A DNA stretch of 48,014 nucleotides from Lachnospiraceae bacterium (GTDB taxonomy: Bacteria; Bacillota; Clostridia; Lachnospirales; Lachnospiraceae). Location: NCBI GenBank assembly GCA_017513005.1, contig JAFWDM010000087.1, positions 1 through 48,014 on the forward strand, read 5' to 3'. Shown in pieces: positions 33,289-43,117 of the stretch; the first letter of the stretch is position 1; every line of letters begins with the position of its first letter. The notes beneath the pieces are model-generated. The model was not told where the DNA came from. It was given only the letters and a program-made list of their open reading frames with translations, and made no database searches. A program made the translations under genes and the position numbers.

Positions 33289-33530
33289 CAGTCCCCGTCC
33301 CGCAGGGATCAGCCTTCGGCTCCTCGACTTCGCGGAGGATGCGGAGTTCAGTCCCATCCTCCGCAGAGATCAGGGGGTGGGAGGAGCCGTGTAATCCGTG
33401 CTGCAGAGTCAGTCCCATCCTCCGCAGTGACCGGGCGCTTCCTTCGCGCTGGCAGATGCGCAGAGGGACTCAGCCCCGTCCTCCGCAGTGACCGGGGATA
33501 TCGGGGGAACACAGGTCAGTGCCTCCCGCA
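33289..33530. repeat. 60-61 bp tandem repeat, four copies
   Basis: CAGTCCCATCCTCCGCAGTG-like starts at 33289, 33349, 33410 and 33471 give steps of 60, 61 and 61 bp. Copies 3 and 4 are the most alike (GCAGTGACCGGG). Copy 3 contains the palindrome GCGCTTCCTTCGCGC-like core. This fills the space after the ATPase terminator up to the end of the FMN-binding protein gene; no ORF in it looks real. Confidence 0.8.
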
Positions 33531-33570
33531 GACACTTATATACAGAGAGCCCGCCGCGATGCCTGCGGAC

Positions 33571-35049
33571 TTAATTCACAGCCACGTACAGCGGAAGGTT
33601 TTTGCCCTTGGAGACCTTGCTCTTCTCGCAGGACTCATACGCCTTGCTGGAGCTGTCGTCTCCGGGATGCTCGTCGCTCAGTTCGGAGGACGAATAGGCC
33701 TGCGGCTTATCATCCAGGTAATACCTGACGCCGTTCATGGTGAAGTAACCGCAATAGTAGTTTTTGCCTTTATCTTTGGAGTAATATTTCAGCCCCTTCA
33801 CCTGGTAATAGGTTCCCTTGTAGAGGTAATAATATCTGCCGCTGTTCAGGGCACTGTAGGAATACTTTCTGTCATACCCGTCCACCTTATAGGAGGCAGC
33901 GGATGTCCCTGAAGATGCACCGCTGCCCGTGTCCGCCTTAGCCACGGCGTTCGCGACTGCATCCCGGATGGTATTGCGGAAGCCCAGCGTCGTCGCAGAG
34001 GAGACAGCATTGACATTCGCCACTGCTGCGGATCTTCCGATATAGTTGGCGGATTCCTGCGTCAGGAGATTGAGCCAGTCGCCCACCTCGTCCGCGATAA
34101 AGAGGCCGGTGATCTTCCCGCCGCTGACGTAGACGTCCAGCGTGATATACTCATCGGCAATGGTTCCTTTCCCGGTGTACTTCGTGCCGGTCTTCTCGCC
34201 GACGCCCTTGCCGATCTCGCTCTCGGTGACGGGCGTATAACCGCCTTCCGAGCCGCTGCCGGAGCCGGAGCTGCTGCCGATCGCGGACGCGATCGCCTCC
34301 CTGGCAGCCGCCTTGAGGGCGGCAAAGGAGTATTTCGGCGTGCCGCTGGAGACCGCATCCACCGCACTGGTCGTCGCCGCTTTACCGACCAGGGCGGAGG
34401 AGAGCGCCGACATGGCTTTCGGCTGGTACTCGCTCTTGCTCTTGGACTCCCTGGTCGAAGTCGTGATCGTCTGGGACAGGGAAGCGATCTTGCCGCCTGA
34501 GACGGTCAGGGTCAGCGTGAAGGAATAATTGTCCTTACTGAAGCTGACTGTACCGTTTGCCTTGTAGGTTCCGTCCGCAGCGACCGTACCGGAAGAGGAT
34601 CCTCCCGAAGAAGTGCCTGATCCGCTGCCGGAAGAACTGCTGCCGGAATCTCCGGCCCCGGTGCTGTCGGATGCCTTTTTGTAGAGGGTACCGCCCGTAT
34701 AGACACCGGATGCCCCCGACCACTTCTGGATCTTGTTTGCGACACTTGATTTCGTCTGGCGCAGATAGCACACTTTGGACCCGGTTCCCGAGGTTTTCAG
34801 GGTCACACAATAGGAGCTGCCGGACTTTTCTGCCGTCAGTGCGCAGTAGGCACCGTTTCCATCCTTCCAGTAATAGGTCCCCGTATTCTGATAGATCATC
34901 TGCCAGGAGACCGTTCCCTTCGCGACAGACGAATAGCTGTCAGCTGCCCAGGCTGCCAGGGTCAACGTGCCGGTAACCAGCACGACTGTCAGCAGAAGCC
35001 CTGCGAGCCTTCCCGCCAGACGCCCCTTTTTCTTTGTTTTTTGATACAT
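33571..35049 (-). CDS. Exported protein with two FMN-binding-type domains
   Basis: A 492-residue secreted protein. A basic N-terminus and hydrophobic segment (LAGLLLTVVLVTGTLTLAAWA) form a signal peptide, with likely cleavage near residue 36. Two tandem FMN_bind-like modules follow, about 153-255 and 280-375. Each has VSGGKI and ends with VDAVSSGT (near 228) and VNAVSSATTLGF (near 345). The SGAT-type motif is where FMN is covalently attached in this family. Ser/Gly-rich linkers separate the modules. Start 35049 is preferred over 35115 because three GGAGG elements precede it and the longer form puts 22 acidic residues before the signal peptide. Role is likely extracellular electron transfer, inferred from the domains. 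No LPXTG signal is present. Confidence 0.75.
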   Translation of the reverse strand: MYQKTKKKGRLAGRLAGLLLTVVLVTGTLTLAAWAADSYSSVAKGTVSWQMIYQNTGTYYWKDGNGAYCALTAEKSGSSYCVTLKTSGTGSKVCYLRQTKSSVANKIQKWSGASGVYTGGTLYKKASDSTGAGDSGSSSSGSGSGTSSGGSSSGTVAADGTYKANGTVSFSKDNYSFTLTLTVSGGKIASLSQTITTSTRESKSKSEYQPKAMSALSSALVGKAATTSAVDAVSSGTPKYSFAALKAAAREAIASAIGSSSGSGSGSEGGYTPVTESEIGKGVGEKTGTKYTGKGTIADEYITLDVYVSGGKITGLFIADEVGDWLNLLTQESANYIGRSAAVANVNAVSSATTLGFRNTIRDAVANAVAKADTGSGASSGTSAASYKVDGYDRKYSYSALNSGRYYYLYKGTYYQVKGLKYYSKDKGKNYYCGYFTMNGVRYYLDDKPQAYSSSELSDEHPGDDSSSKAYESCEKSKVSKGKNLPLYVAVN

Positions 35050-35390
35050 GCTTCGTTTTTCCTCCTTTGTTGTTTCCTCCTTTGTTGTCTCCTCCGATGG
35101 GACGCCCGTTTCCACTCTGCAATATCTGTCTGCTCCGATTGCCCGGTTCAGGACAGTGGAACATTACCGGGAAAGACGCCAACGGGGTCTGCTCCGAATG
35201 CCCGGTTCAGGAACTTCAGCGAAAGAATCTGTACACACCGCTTCAGTTCCTTACTGCTTCCTCTCGAAACAGCATCGCCAGCTTCTCACGGCACGCCACA
35301 CCGGATGATCAGGTTGCTCTCTATGGTGCAAATCCTGCAAAAGTGCCTTCCCGAAAAAGACACTGACCTGCCTGAACAGGTAATATATTT
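35050..35390. other. Region between srtC and the FMN-binding protein gene, with tandem Shine-Dalgarno copies
   Basis: Upstream of the FMN-binding protein ATG, a 15-bp unit ACAACAAAGGAGGAA repeats so that GGAGG occurs at 35061-35065, 35076-35080 and 35091-35095. The nearest is 11 bases from the ATG. Further up, TCTGCTCCGA(A/T)TGCCCGGTTC occurs at 35128 and 35187 (59 bp apart). No convincing gene or promoter is visible in 35220-35390; a weak hairpin ACCTG...CAGGT is at about 35367-35382. Confidence 0.6.
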
Positions 35391-36386
35391 TTACTTCCTG
35401 CCTTTGCCTCTGCCCTTCGCCTTCGCTCTACTTCCGGCCTCACTTCCTGCCCTTCTTTCGGCTTTACTTCCGGCTTTACTTCCGGCTTTCGAAACCACCG
35501 TTCCGGTACCGTCCATGATCTCGCTCAGGGCCCGCTCCTGGCTGCGGCGCAGGGCACCGCGGCTGGAGCTCGTGACCATCAGCCAGATCAGCCCCAGTAA
35601 GAGGATCGGCGCCGCGAAGAAGGGCGCGATCAGGACGGGTTCGTACTGCATGGCGTCGGAGGGGACGGCAGCCCCGCCGCCCTGGTTTTCTCTTCGTTTT
35701 CCGCGCACAAGGAGACGGTGGCTGTTGACGCCATAGGGAGTACAAGTAAGCAATGTGCAGTAATCTTCTCCATCCTCAATCTTCAAATCTGTAAAATCAC
35801 TAGGCTCTACTACACGTATCTGGTCCACCTCATAAATCAAGGTCCTGTTCAGAATATTGATTTGGAAAACATCCCCAATCACCATCTTGTCAAGGTTAGT
35901 GAAAAGTAATGCCGTAGGGAGACCTCTGTGGCTTGACAGAACAGCATGTGTTCCTTCCCCTCCTATCGGCAGACTGGTACCGGACATATGTCCGGCTCCC
36001 TTTTTGATCACATCTTCTACCGTTGTGTGATAAATTGGCAGTGAAACATTAATTTTCTGTATAAACAGGTATCCCATGACACCTGTTCCGTCAAAGTTAA
36101 GCTCCTGCATGTATCTGGAAATCTTTTCATCACTCGGAACCCAATCATTTCCGGATTCAGTGACCTGCCTGTTATATGCCTCTGCACTGGTCCATATTGC
36201 CTCTATCGTCTCCTCGTCCATAGCGCTTACACTCTCCGCATAGTCCATGACGACATGAGCATGAAGCCGCATATTGTACCAGTTACTCGCGGAAGGATAT
36301 ACGAGCAGTATTACCCCTGTAAACATTGCTCCGAGCAACACGATATTTATGATGTTTTTTTTGAACCAATGAAAGAAATCCCGCAT
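35391..36386 (-). CDS. srtC: Class C (pilin-polymerising) sortase
   Basis: Transpeptidase that joins pilin subunits through LPXTG-type signals. A 331-residue membrane protein: N-terminal helix (NIINIVLLGAMFTGVILLVYP), catalytic His153 (LSSHRGLP), Cys215 (TLLTCTPYG) and Arg224 (NSHRLLVRG), then a C-terminal membrane helix typical of class C (VLIAPFFAAPILLLGLIWLMV). The Lys/Arg/Gly-rich tail is made of 12-bp repeats coding KAGS/KAER. It lies just after the pilin gene, separated by a long hairpin. Oddity: the first 220 codons are clearly AT-richer than the last 110, with the switch near 35,745 just after the catalytic Cys region, as if two alleles had recombined. Confidence 0.9.
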   Translation of the reverse strand: MRDFFHWFKKNIINIVLLGAMFTGVILLVYPSASNWYNMRLHAHVVMDYAESVSAMDEETIEAIWTSAEAYNRQVTESGNDWVPSDEKISRYMQELNFDGTGVMGYLFIQKINVSLPIYHTTVEDVIKKGAGHMSGTSLPIGGEGTHAVLSSHRGLPTALLFTNLDKMVIGDVFQINILNRTLIYEVDQIRVVEPSDFTDLKIEDGEDYCTLLTCTPYGVNSHRLLVRGKRRENQGGGAAVPSDAMQYEPVLIAPFFAAPILLLGLIWLMVTSSSRGALRRSQERALSEIMDGTGTVVSKAGSKAGSKAERRAGSEAGSRAKAKGRGKGRK

Positions 36387-36477
36387 CTGTTATTCGTTTC
36401 TCCAGGCCAATGTGCATAACCTTGGTTACAACAACATGACCTTTGACAAAATACATTATCGATCAGAAATGCACAAA

Positions 36478-36522
36478 GGGGCCGGATCGTAAGTCGGCTT
36501 CAGCCGGTTACCATCCAGCCCC
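36478..36522 (-). terminator. Long hairpin between the pilin and sortase genes
   Basis: On the minus strand GGGGC, GGAT, GTAA and GGC on one arm pair in order with GCC, CTTAC, ATCC and GCCCC on the other, with single or double mismatches and a TGAA tetraloop. It starts about 35 bp past the pilin stop. With only TTT after it, partial termination or RNA processing is likely, giving much pilin and little sortase. Confidence 0.6.
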
Positions 36523-36555
36523 TGGTACTGTTTACTGTTACAAAACTATAGTTGT

Positions 36556-37977
36556 TTATGCATCCATACGGCGGCGGGTGATCATGATCACGCCTGCGCC
36601 GACGACAAGTACGCAGCCCGCGATGTAGAAAATGGTAGTGCCGATACCACCGGTCGTAGGAAGCTCAGCGCCGGGAGTATTGACAACAGATGTATTATTC
36701 ACGAGATAATTTGTCTCTGCCACATCAGTCGTTGCGGGGTTGTCTGCTGTAGCTGTTTCGCTGCTGAGAGAGAAGCTGAAATTATCGCAGGCAACATATC
36801 CGGCAGGAGCAGTGGTCTCTTTTACATAGTAGGTCGTATCTGCCTTAAGGCCGTTAAAGTAGACATAGGCCTTGTCGTTTACGATCGTGGAAGTGCTGGT
36901 CATTGCCGTTGTTCCGTCTGCCTTTGTCACAGGTGTTGTGCAGGCTTCATCAGAATACAGGGTGAAGGTTGCGCCTTCGAGTGCTGCATTTTCTTTGCCG
37001 ACCTTGTCGAAAACATAACCATAGGTCTTTACGGTGACGATGTCCTCAATGTCATTTGTGGTATCCACATAGGGGTTCGGGTTGAAGGTGACCTTAGCGT
37101 CGTTGGTCGCGGCGCCTGCTGCGGTCACGGCAGCTGCATCCGTCAGCTGTGCGGAGTAGGTGACGACAACAGCTGCGCCGGTATTTGCAAGGACATAATC
37201 CTTCTTAAAGCTGACTGAGAGAGTTCCGTCAGCTGTGAGCGTAAAGGTAGTATCGCCGGCCTCGATTTCAGTACCACCCACGGTGACTGTGACAGGGTGA
37301 TCTTCATCATTTACTATATTGAGATTGGTCGGTGTATCCGTGATGTCAAAGGTCGCATAGGTGGAATTGGAGGGATAGTTGGGAATCGCCGTAGTCACGG
37401 TGAAAGGAACATAGTCGCCGACCTTGTAACCATCCGTCAGGTCTGAATCATCCGCCGCACCGGTGACGTCCTTGTCAACCTCGACAGAAGAGCTCTTGAT
37501 GGTTGCTGTCACAGCAGCTGCATCATAGCTGTTGCTGCTGTTTGCGGCCATCGTAGCGTTGATCAGCATGTTCTGATAGACAACTTCCGCGCTTGTTCCC
37601 TCTACGTTTGCCACATAGTAGCCGGCATCCACGGAGATATCACCATTTTCAGTCACAGTGTAAGCGGCAGACGCGCCAGTTTTTGCCGCTGCTGCCAGGG
37701 CGTTGGCCATAGCAGTCACATCAGTTGCTTCTGTAATTTCCTCAGTGGTGTCATACTCTGCAGGAACCCAGGATGCAAAAGTATAGTTGACCACATTGTC
37801 CGCGCCGACTTCGGCATCGGCAACCTTATAGAGGTAGAGGGTATCTCCATCTGTAAGTCCGGAAATAGTGACTTTGCCGGTATCATAGGCTGCGTCTTCA
37901 GCAAAAGCTGTCAGGCTCATCGCCATTACCATAGCCATGGCCAGTACGACAGCAAGAACTTTTTTGATGTTCTTCAT
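36556..37977 (-). CDS. LPXTG pilin subunit (pilus backbone)
   Basis: A 473-residue secreted shaft protein. Signal peptide KKVLAVVLAMAMVMAMSLTAFA; several Ig-like CNA-B/isopeptide domains; an E-box YYVKETTAPAGY (around 385-397); and the sorting signal LPTTGG (about 439-444) followed by a hydrophobic helix and RRRMDA. These are the parts of a sortase-assembled pilin. The Lys used for polymerisation may be in IVTVKTYGYVF, the position of the pilin motif in relatives, but this is uncertain. It lies between the adhesin gene and srtC in one operon. The sequence is Ala/Thr/Asp-rich and GC-intermediate. AGAAAGGA lies 15 bases upstream of the ATG, rather far. Confidence 0.9.
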   Translation of the reverse strand: MKNIKKVLAVVLAMAMVMAMSLTAFAEDAAYDTGKVTISGLTDGDTLYLYKVADAEVGADNVVNYTFASWVPAEYDTTEEITEATDVTAMANALAAAAKTGASAAYTVTENGDISVDAGYYVANVEGTSAEVVYQNMLINATMAANSSNSYDAAAVTATIKSSSVEVDKDVTGAADDSDLTDGYKVGDYVPFTVTTAIPNYPSNSTYATFDITDTPTNLNIVNDEDHPVTVTVGGTEIEAGDTTFTLTADGTLSVSFKKDYVLANTGAAVVVTYSAQLTDAAAVTAAGAATNDAKVTFNPNPYVDTTNDIEDIVTVKTYGYVFDKVGKENAALEGATFTLYSDEACTTPVTKADGTTAMTSTSTIVNDKAYVYFNGLKADTTYYVKETTAPAGYVACDNFSFSLSSETATADNPATTDVAETNYLVNNTSVVNTPGAELPTTGGIGTTIFYIAGCVLVVGAGVIMITRRRMDA

Positions 37978-38289
37978 ACTTTACTCTTCAATCCTTTCTA
38001 ATGATGTTTAAATGATGATTAAATTATGCTTTAAAATGACGTTTGATTAAGATGTTTGAACTTCCTAACCCGGTTCGTTTTATTTGGCTGCCGAAGGAGT
38101 AGTCCCGACAGAAGTCCCTTCCTTCTGCAGCCGTTGTTGATAGTTTCCTTTATAAAAGTGCCTTTTATAAACCAGTTCCAGTCATCGGCGTTAGTCATTC
38201 CGTCGAGATCAGAGGCTTTTTCTACAATATCAGGGGCGGCTCTTCCGATGCTGTTCTTCAGCATTCTCCGGTCGCGGCCTGCTGTAGGA
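37978..38289. other. 312-bp spacer between adhesin and pilin genes
   Basis: No supported gene. Its AT-rich right side, from the adhesin stop, contains the repeats TTTATAAAAG/CTTTTATAAA (about 38150-38165). It also contains an imperfect hairpin pairing GGCTGC with GCAGCC (about 38085-38130 on the minus strand). A minus-strand ORF (38031-38321) lacks a ribosome binding site and family likeness. The space may carry a separate promoter or a processing site that raises pilin mRNA over adhesin mRNA. Confidence 0.4.
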
Positions 38290-41200
38290 TCATTTATACC
38301 TCCTTTCCCCACGCCTCCCACTGAAACTGTACATTACAGCGGTCGCCAGGACGAAGGCCATGGCCATGATGCCGCATAATGTCTGTGGTGAAATGAATCC
38401 GTAGCCACCGGTATGAGGTAGCTCACCCCCGGGAGTGTTGATGACAGTGACGGTGTCATCTGCCTGATTTGTCTTTAACAGATTTTTTACCGTCTCCGGT
38501 TTTTCTCCGTTCCAGCTAATCACGCTGCCGCTTCCAGTGGCGTTTACCGTAAATGTGACCGAGCGGTCCTTGATGATATAACCTGCTGGTACTGAAACTT
38601 CTGTCAGCCTGTAAGTCCCGGAGATCAGCCCGCTGCGCGTAATCCCCCCTGCGTCATTGGAAGTGAATGTAAACTCCTCTCCAATCAGGGTCTCATGCTC
38701 CGTCCCGGCACTGTCTGTCCATACTCTGGCCAGCTTGAATTTTGCTCCTGGCAGGAACTGCTCCTGATCATCCTCCTTTTTAACTATGATAGAAGTCGTT
38801 TTCTGCTTGTTCCAGATACTGCCGCCATTCAGCGTAAGATAATCGTCAGCACCCATAGGGTCTGTTGCGCTGTCGGACAGGTACGGCAGATATTCATTGG
38901 GAATACCCGTCTCCTTTACTTTGTAAATAAAACGATTATGATTCGCATCAAATACATCCAGATTTGAGAATGTTGCTTTCCAAGCAGCGGTTTCACCGTT
39001 TTCATCAGCATGGCCATCCAACGTGATCATTCTATATTCAGTCGGAGAATCGTCTCCAACACTTCGATACAATGTGAAGGTAACTGCTGTTCCATCTGGC
39101 GGGAAAACCTCCTCACCATTCGTCCTCCACTTCTTATTGACGACAAAGTCTATGCTTGTCTCATACGAATAAGTATTGGTGAAATTTACAGTCGCCGTAT
39201 ACGAATCCGTCAAGTTTGCATCATTGGAAGATACTCCATTTACAGTTCCGGAAATTGCCGCGATCTGAATCGTCTCGTCTCCGGAAGTGAACTTATCCCC
39301 TACATGCAATTCTGTTGCTGTGGCTCCATTGACCTGCGACAGCTCCATGACATCGTAAGTGGTATTTCCATCTATGAATTCATTTTCATCTGTACCAAAG
39401 CTGACAGATAACGGATTCGGGACCCCGTTTTCAATGGTGATCGTCTTATACAGGATGTTTCCGCTTCCGTCCTTTACGTATTCACCTGTCCCGGTATCTT
39501 TCAGTGCAATAAAAATCGTGTGATTAACCAGATTTTTGGGCAGGTCATTGATTGTTTCAACCGCCTTGGTGACCTTGATGACATTCTTCCTGTTTTCAAT
39601 TTCCGGATGATCTTTCCACGAAGCCAGCATCTTCCTTGATGCATCAATGGAACTGCCTGAGAGATTGCTGCTGTTTGTCGTGTAGCAGAGCTCTGCCGTA
39701 TGCGGCGTAGAATCTCCCCTGTAACCGGGAGGCGGCGTTGTTTCCGTCAGTGTATAGGTCCCCCAGGGAAGTCCGGTAATCGTGATGAAACCATTGGAAT
39801 CGGATGTCAGCTGTTCCTGGGTCACGTCGGATGCCGCATCATGCGCGATATTGGCGCCTGTATTTGCACTCGTGCCTGTCAGCGAGAATTTGGCATTCTG
39901 CAACGGGTTCCCCTTTTCATCGACCTTTTTGACTTTGATGTCGTAGAGCAGGCCGCGGACGTAGGGTTTTTGAAAATTTACGCTATAAGTGCTTGAATCA
40001 TTTTTTAATTTATATTTCAAGCTTGCATAATCATTGGTCTGATAGGATTCTTTATCTCCAACAACACTATTCATGTTGTTGGCACAACTAAAAAACGGGT
40101 CCTCTGTCACATCTAGTCTTACTTTATAAATTAACTCTGCAATATTTCTTGCCCATAAAGCTTTAATTGAGCTTCCTTCAATTGTTTCCTCGGTTGTATT
40201 TGCAGAAACCTTTTTGAGAGGATTCCACTTTAAAGTTCTCGTTTCAGCATCATAATAGGGCATTTCCTCATAATCACCGATGAAAGAATTCTCAATTAAT
40301 TCGATATTATTGCCCATCACATCAGTGACTTCATCTAATGAAAAGACAGACATAATATCCCTATACAATTCCGCCTCAGCGTCTTCTGTAAGAATCACAT
40401 CAACTTTTTTTGCATTTCCAGTTCCTATCGATTTTACGTTAACACCTGTTAAAAGATATTTTCCTGATGACAGTTCCATATAAAAAGTCACTTGGTTCGC
40501 TTGACTCCACCAAAGTTCGATATTGTCCGCTAATACTGTATGCTCATCATGTGCAATCACTCGGAAATACTGATGATTAGAATAATTTGTATTGGTATTA
40601 TCACCAGTGACATAGACTTTTTTGTTGCCTGTCATTTTATCTATGACAGTATCTAATGCTCCAGGATCATGGTTATTGTGAGATGTTGTCGCATGATATG
40701 TTGCATATTTAAAAAACAAATCAAAAAGGCCTTTTGTATCAATCGACAAATAAATCCAAAACTCATTCTCCACGCCTGTAGGGATTACGTTCTTTTGTAC
40801 TCTGACGGCTTGATAAGGATCATTTCCAAAAGATGTTTTTTGTTCTCCAGAATTATCAATAAATGGTTCAGCGACAATCTGCCACTCATTCGCATCATTA
40901 AATGTTTTCCCGTCCAGGATACTTCCTTCCTGGGTGGTAATTTGTGTACCTTCGCCTGTAGTCACAGTGCCGCTACTGGAGATCACAAAGTCTGAAAAGC
41001 CTCTGACGTTAAAGCTGATGGTCTTTTTGTCTTTTCCAAAAGTAATTCCGCTGATGGTCTGCTCACTGCCGTCTCTGCCGTAATGCTTGATGTCCTTGGC
41101 CTGGTCGAACCACTCCTGTTCCTGGTCATAGGTGAGGGTCACTCGGAGGTTGAGGTTCTGGCCGTTTTTCAGGTTCTGGTCGAGGTCTGTCACTTCCGCA

Positions 41201-42996
41201 TCGGTCTGATCGGCAAGATAGATGTGGTAGGCCCTGAGCATGTCGGCGTCATCCGCGTAATCCCCGGATGCGTCCTCCACGACCACGTGATAATCGGAAA
41301 TCTTTTTGAGCTTTCCGGTCTCCTTGACAGTCACGGTCATGCCGCCGGAAATGCCATTTGACAGGGAACCGCTCTGTGCAGTGCATTCCTTTTCTGTGAA
41401 TGTACCAGCGGGATCATCGCCCGATCCGCCTCCCGGATTCTCCGGGTCGTCTGTCTCGGTGACAGTCACGGCAAAAACTGCTTTTCCTGTGGTGGCCTTT
41501 TTGGCGTTCTTTCCGTACGCATAGTCCAGAGTGATGGTGGCCGTTCCGGCTTTATTCGCCTTGATCATGGCCGAGGATGAGGAAGCTCCGGACTGGATCG
41601 ATGCCACGGAGATGTTGCCCGACTTCCAATCATAGGAGGTGTAGTCTGAGCTGGTAACTCCACTCGCATAGGCCGGTGTGATGGTCTCCGTGGAGCCGAC
41701 GGTCATGCTGACCGGGGTTCCGGGAGCGGTAGTGGCTATGGCATAGACAGAGAATGCTTCCGCATCAAAGGCGATCTCTTCGATTTTTTCGTTTCCGGAA
41801 TCGTCTTTTCTGGTCTCTGTATCCGCCGGAATGATCTGGGTTTTTGTGTCTGTCAGTTCTGTGTTGTTTTCTCTGTCGCCGGTCTCTCTGTTTTTCTTTT
41901 CATCGAAATGAATAGCTACGGTATCGACAGTTTCCTCGGCGGAGAGCGTTTCCTTATACCGGACGGCAACCCCAACAGGTGCCTGAGGTTCAATGACTGT
42001 TCCGGTGCTGTCGCGGAAGGTGATGTCAAAGAAGCGGGTATCTGCGAGGTTGTTTTCTTCCAGATATCCCTTCTTATCCATGACCTCGACAGTCTTGCCC
42101 AGGTAAGTTTCATATTCCGGATATACCTGGTTCCCGTGTTCGTCCTCGTAAATGAGGCCGGGAAGGATCTCAGTGACCTCCAGGCGGGTATCGGTCGGGA
42201 TAGCGGCGGTCTCGTCAAAGGTTACAGTAATGGTTTAGTTCTTGTCCTGTGCCCGGAAGGTCAGGCTTGCGGGGTAGACCCATTCTCCTTCTGCCGTAAG
42301 GGCGGAAGCAGGCTCTGTTTCCTTTACGGCTGTTTCTGCCGAACCTTTTTCCGCCGTCGGATCCGGGCTGTTGCTGTCAGCAGGATCGGTATCAGAAATA
42401 CTGTCCGTCTTTGCATTTGACGTGCTCTGACTGCCAGCGTCTGAAGAATCAGACACGTCATCCGAATAACCATTTTCAGAAGAGGCTCCGGTTCCATCCG
42501 AAGTCTCTGTATCTTCTATGACGTCACCTGATCCTTTCCCTTCTGTATGATCTGTCTCATCCGCATTGTCAAAATCCGAACCTTCTGCTGTATGCGCGTT
42601 ATCACCAGACGAGGCTTCTGCAGCGGAACCGGCATCATAGGCCGTACCGGAAGCATCTCCCCCATTTTCTGCGCCCTCTGCTTCTGCCGCATTGCCTGTA
42701 TCTGTTTCGCGCGTTTCCTCTGTGTTCACCGCTGCAGGATCCGCCTCAGCATCGCTCTCAGCTTCCTCCGCCTCAGCCGTCTCCTCTGCATCCTCAAACC
42801 CTTCCGCGGCCACGCCGACTTCCACGCCGGGGGTCTCGGCGGCGCGGCGTCTGTCCATGGTGATAGCGGGCAGGATGAGCTCGTAGGTGGTCGCAAAGAC
42901 GACGACCGCCGCGAGGAATGCAAAGACTCTGCGGTATCGTTGTAACCGTTTATGTTTTTTCAGAAATGCTTCTGCAGCACGGAAAATGAAATCCAT
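38290..42996 (-). pseudogene. Large LPHTG surface adhesin / pilus tip protein, interrupted by an in-frame TAA
   Basis: Reads as one 1568-codon gene with a TAA at codon 254 (42235-42237). Upstream part: basic start, hydrophobic signal segment (FAFLAAVVVFATTYELILPAIT), a long Glu/Asp/Ala/Ser-rich region, then TFRAQDKN before the stop. Directly after it, in the same frame, TITVTFDETAAIPTDTRLEV continues the expected domain. Downstream come BIG2-like (VSMTVGSTETITPAYASG) and CNA-B-like modules (YTLTETTPPPGYRG, YRLTEVSVPAGYI), sorting signal LPHTGGYG, a membrane helix and a basic tail. It is the first substrate gene after the signal peptidase, the place of a pilus tip adhesin. Either a recent nonsense mutation, readthrough or a sequencing error. 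Codons 700-1020 are markedly AT-rich. Confidence 0.8.
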
Positions 42997-43117
42997 GATT
43001 GTTTCCTTCCTGGAATGGAGGTGATCGCTATGGAAAATGTGTATGCGTGGTTCTGATGGATACTGGCTGCAGTACCGGCCGGCACTGCTTCGCCGGATGG
43101 AACCGGAACCTGTTTCT

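Noticed and set aside
38031-38321. 96-codon minus-strand ORF in the adhesin-pilin spacer
   Set aside because: No ribosome binding site, overlaps the adhesin end, and the translation shows no recognisable feature.
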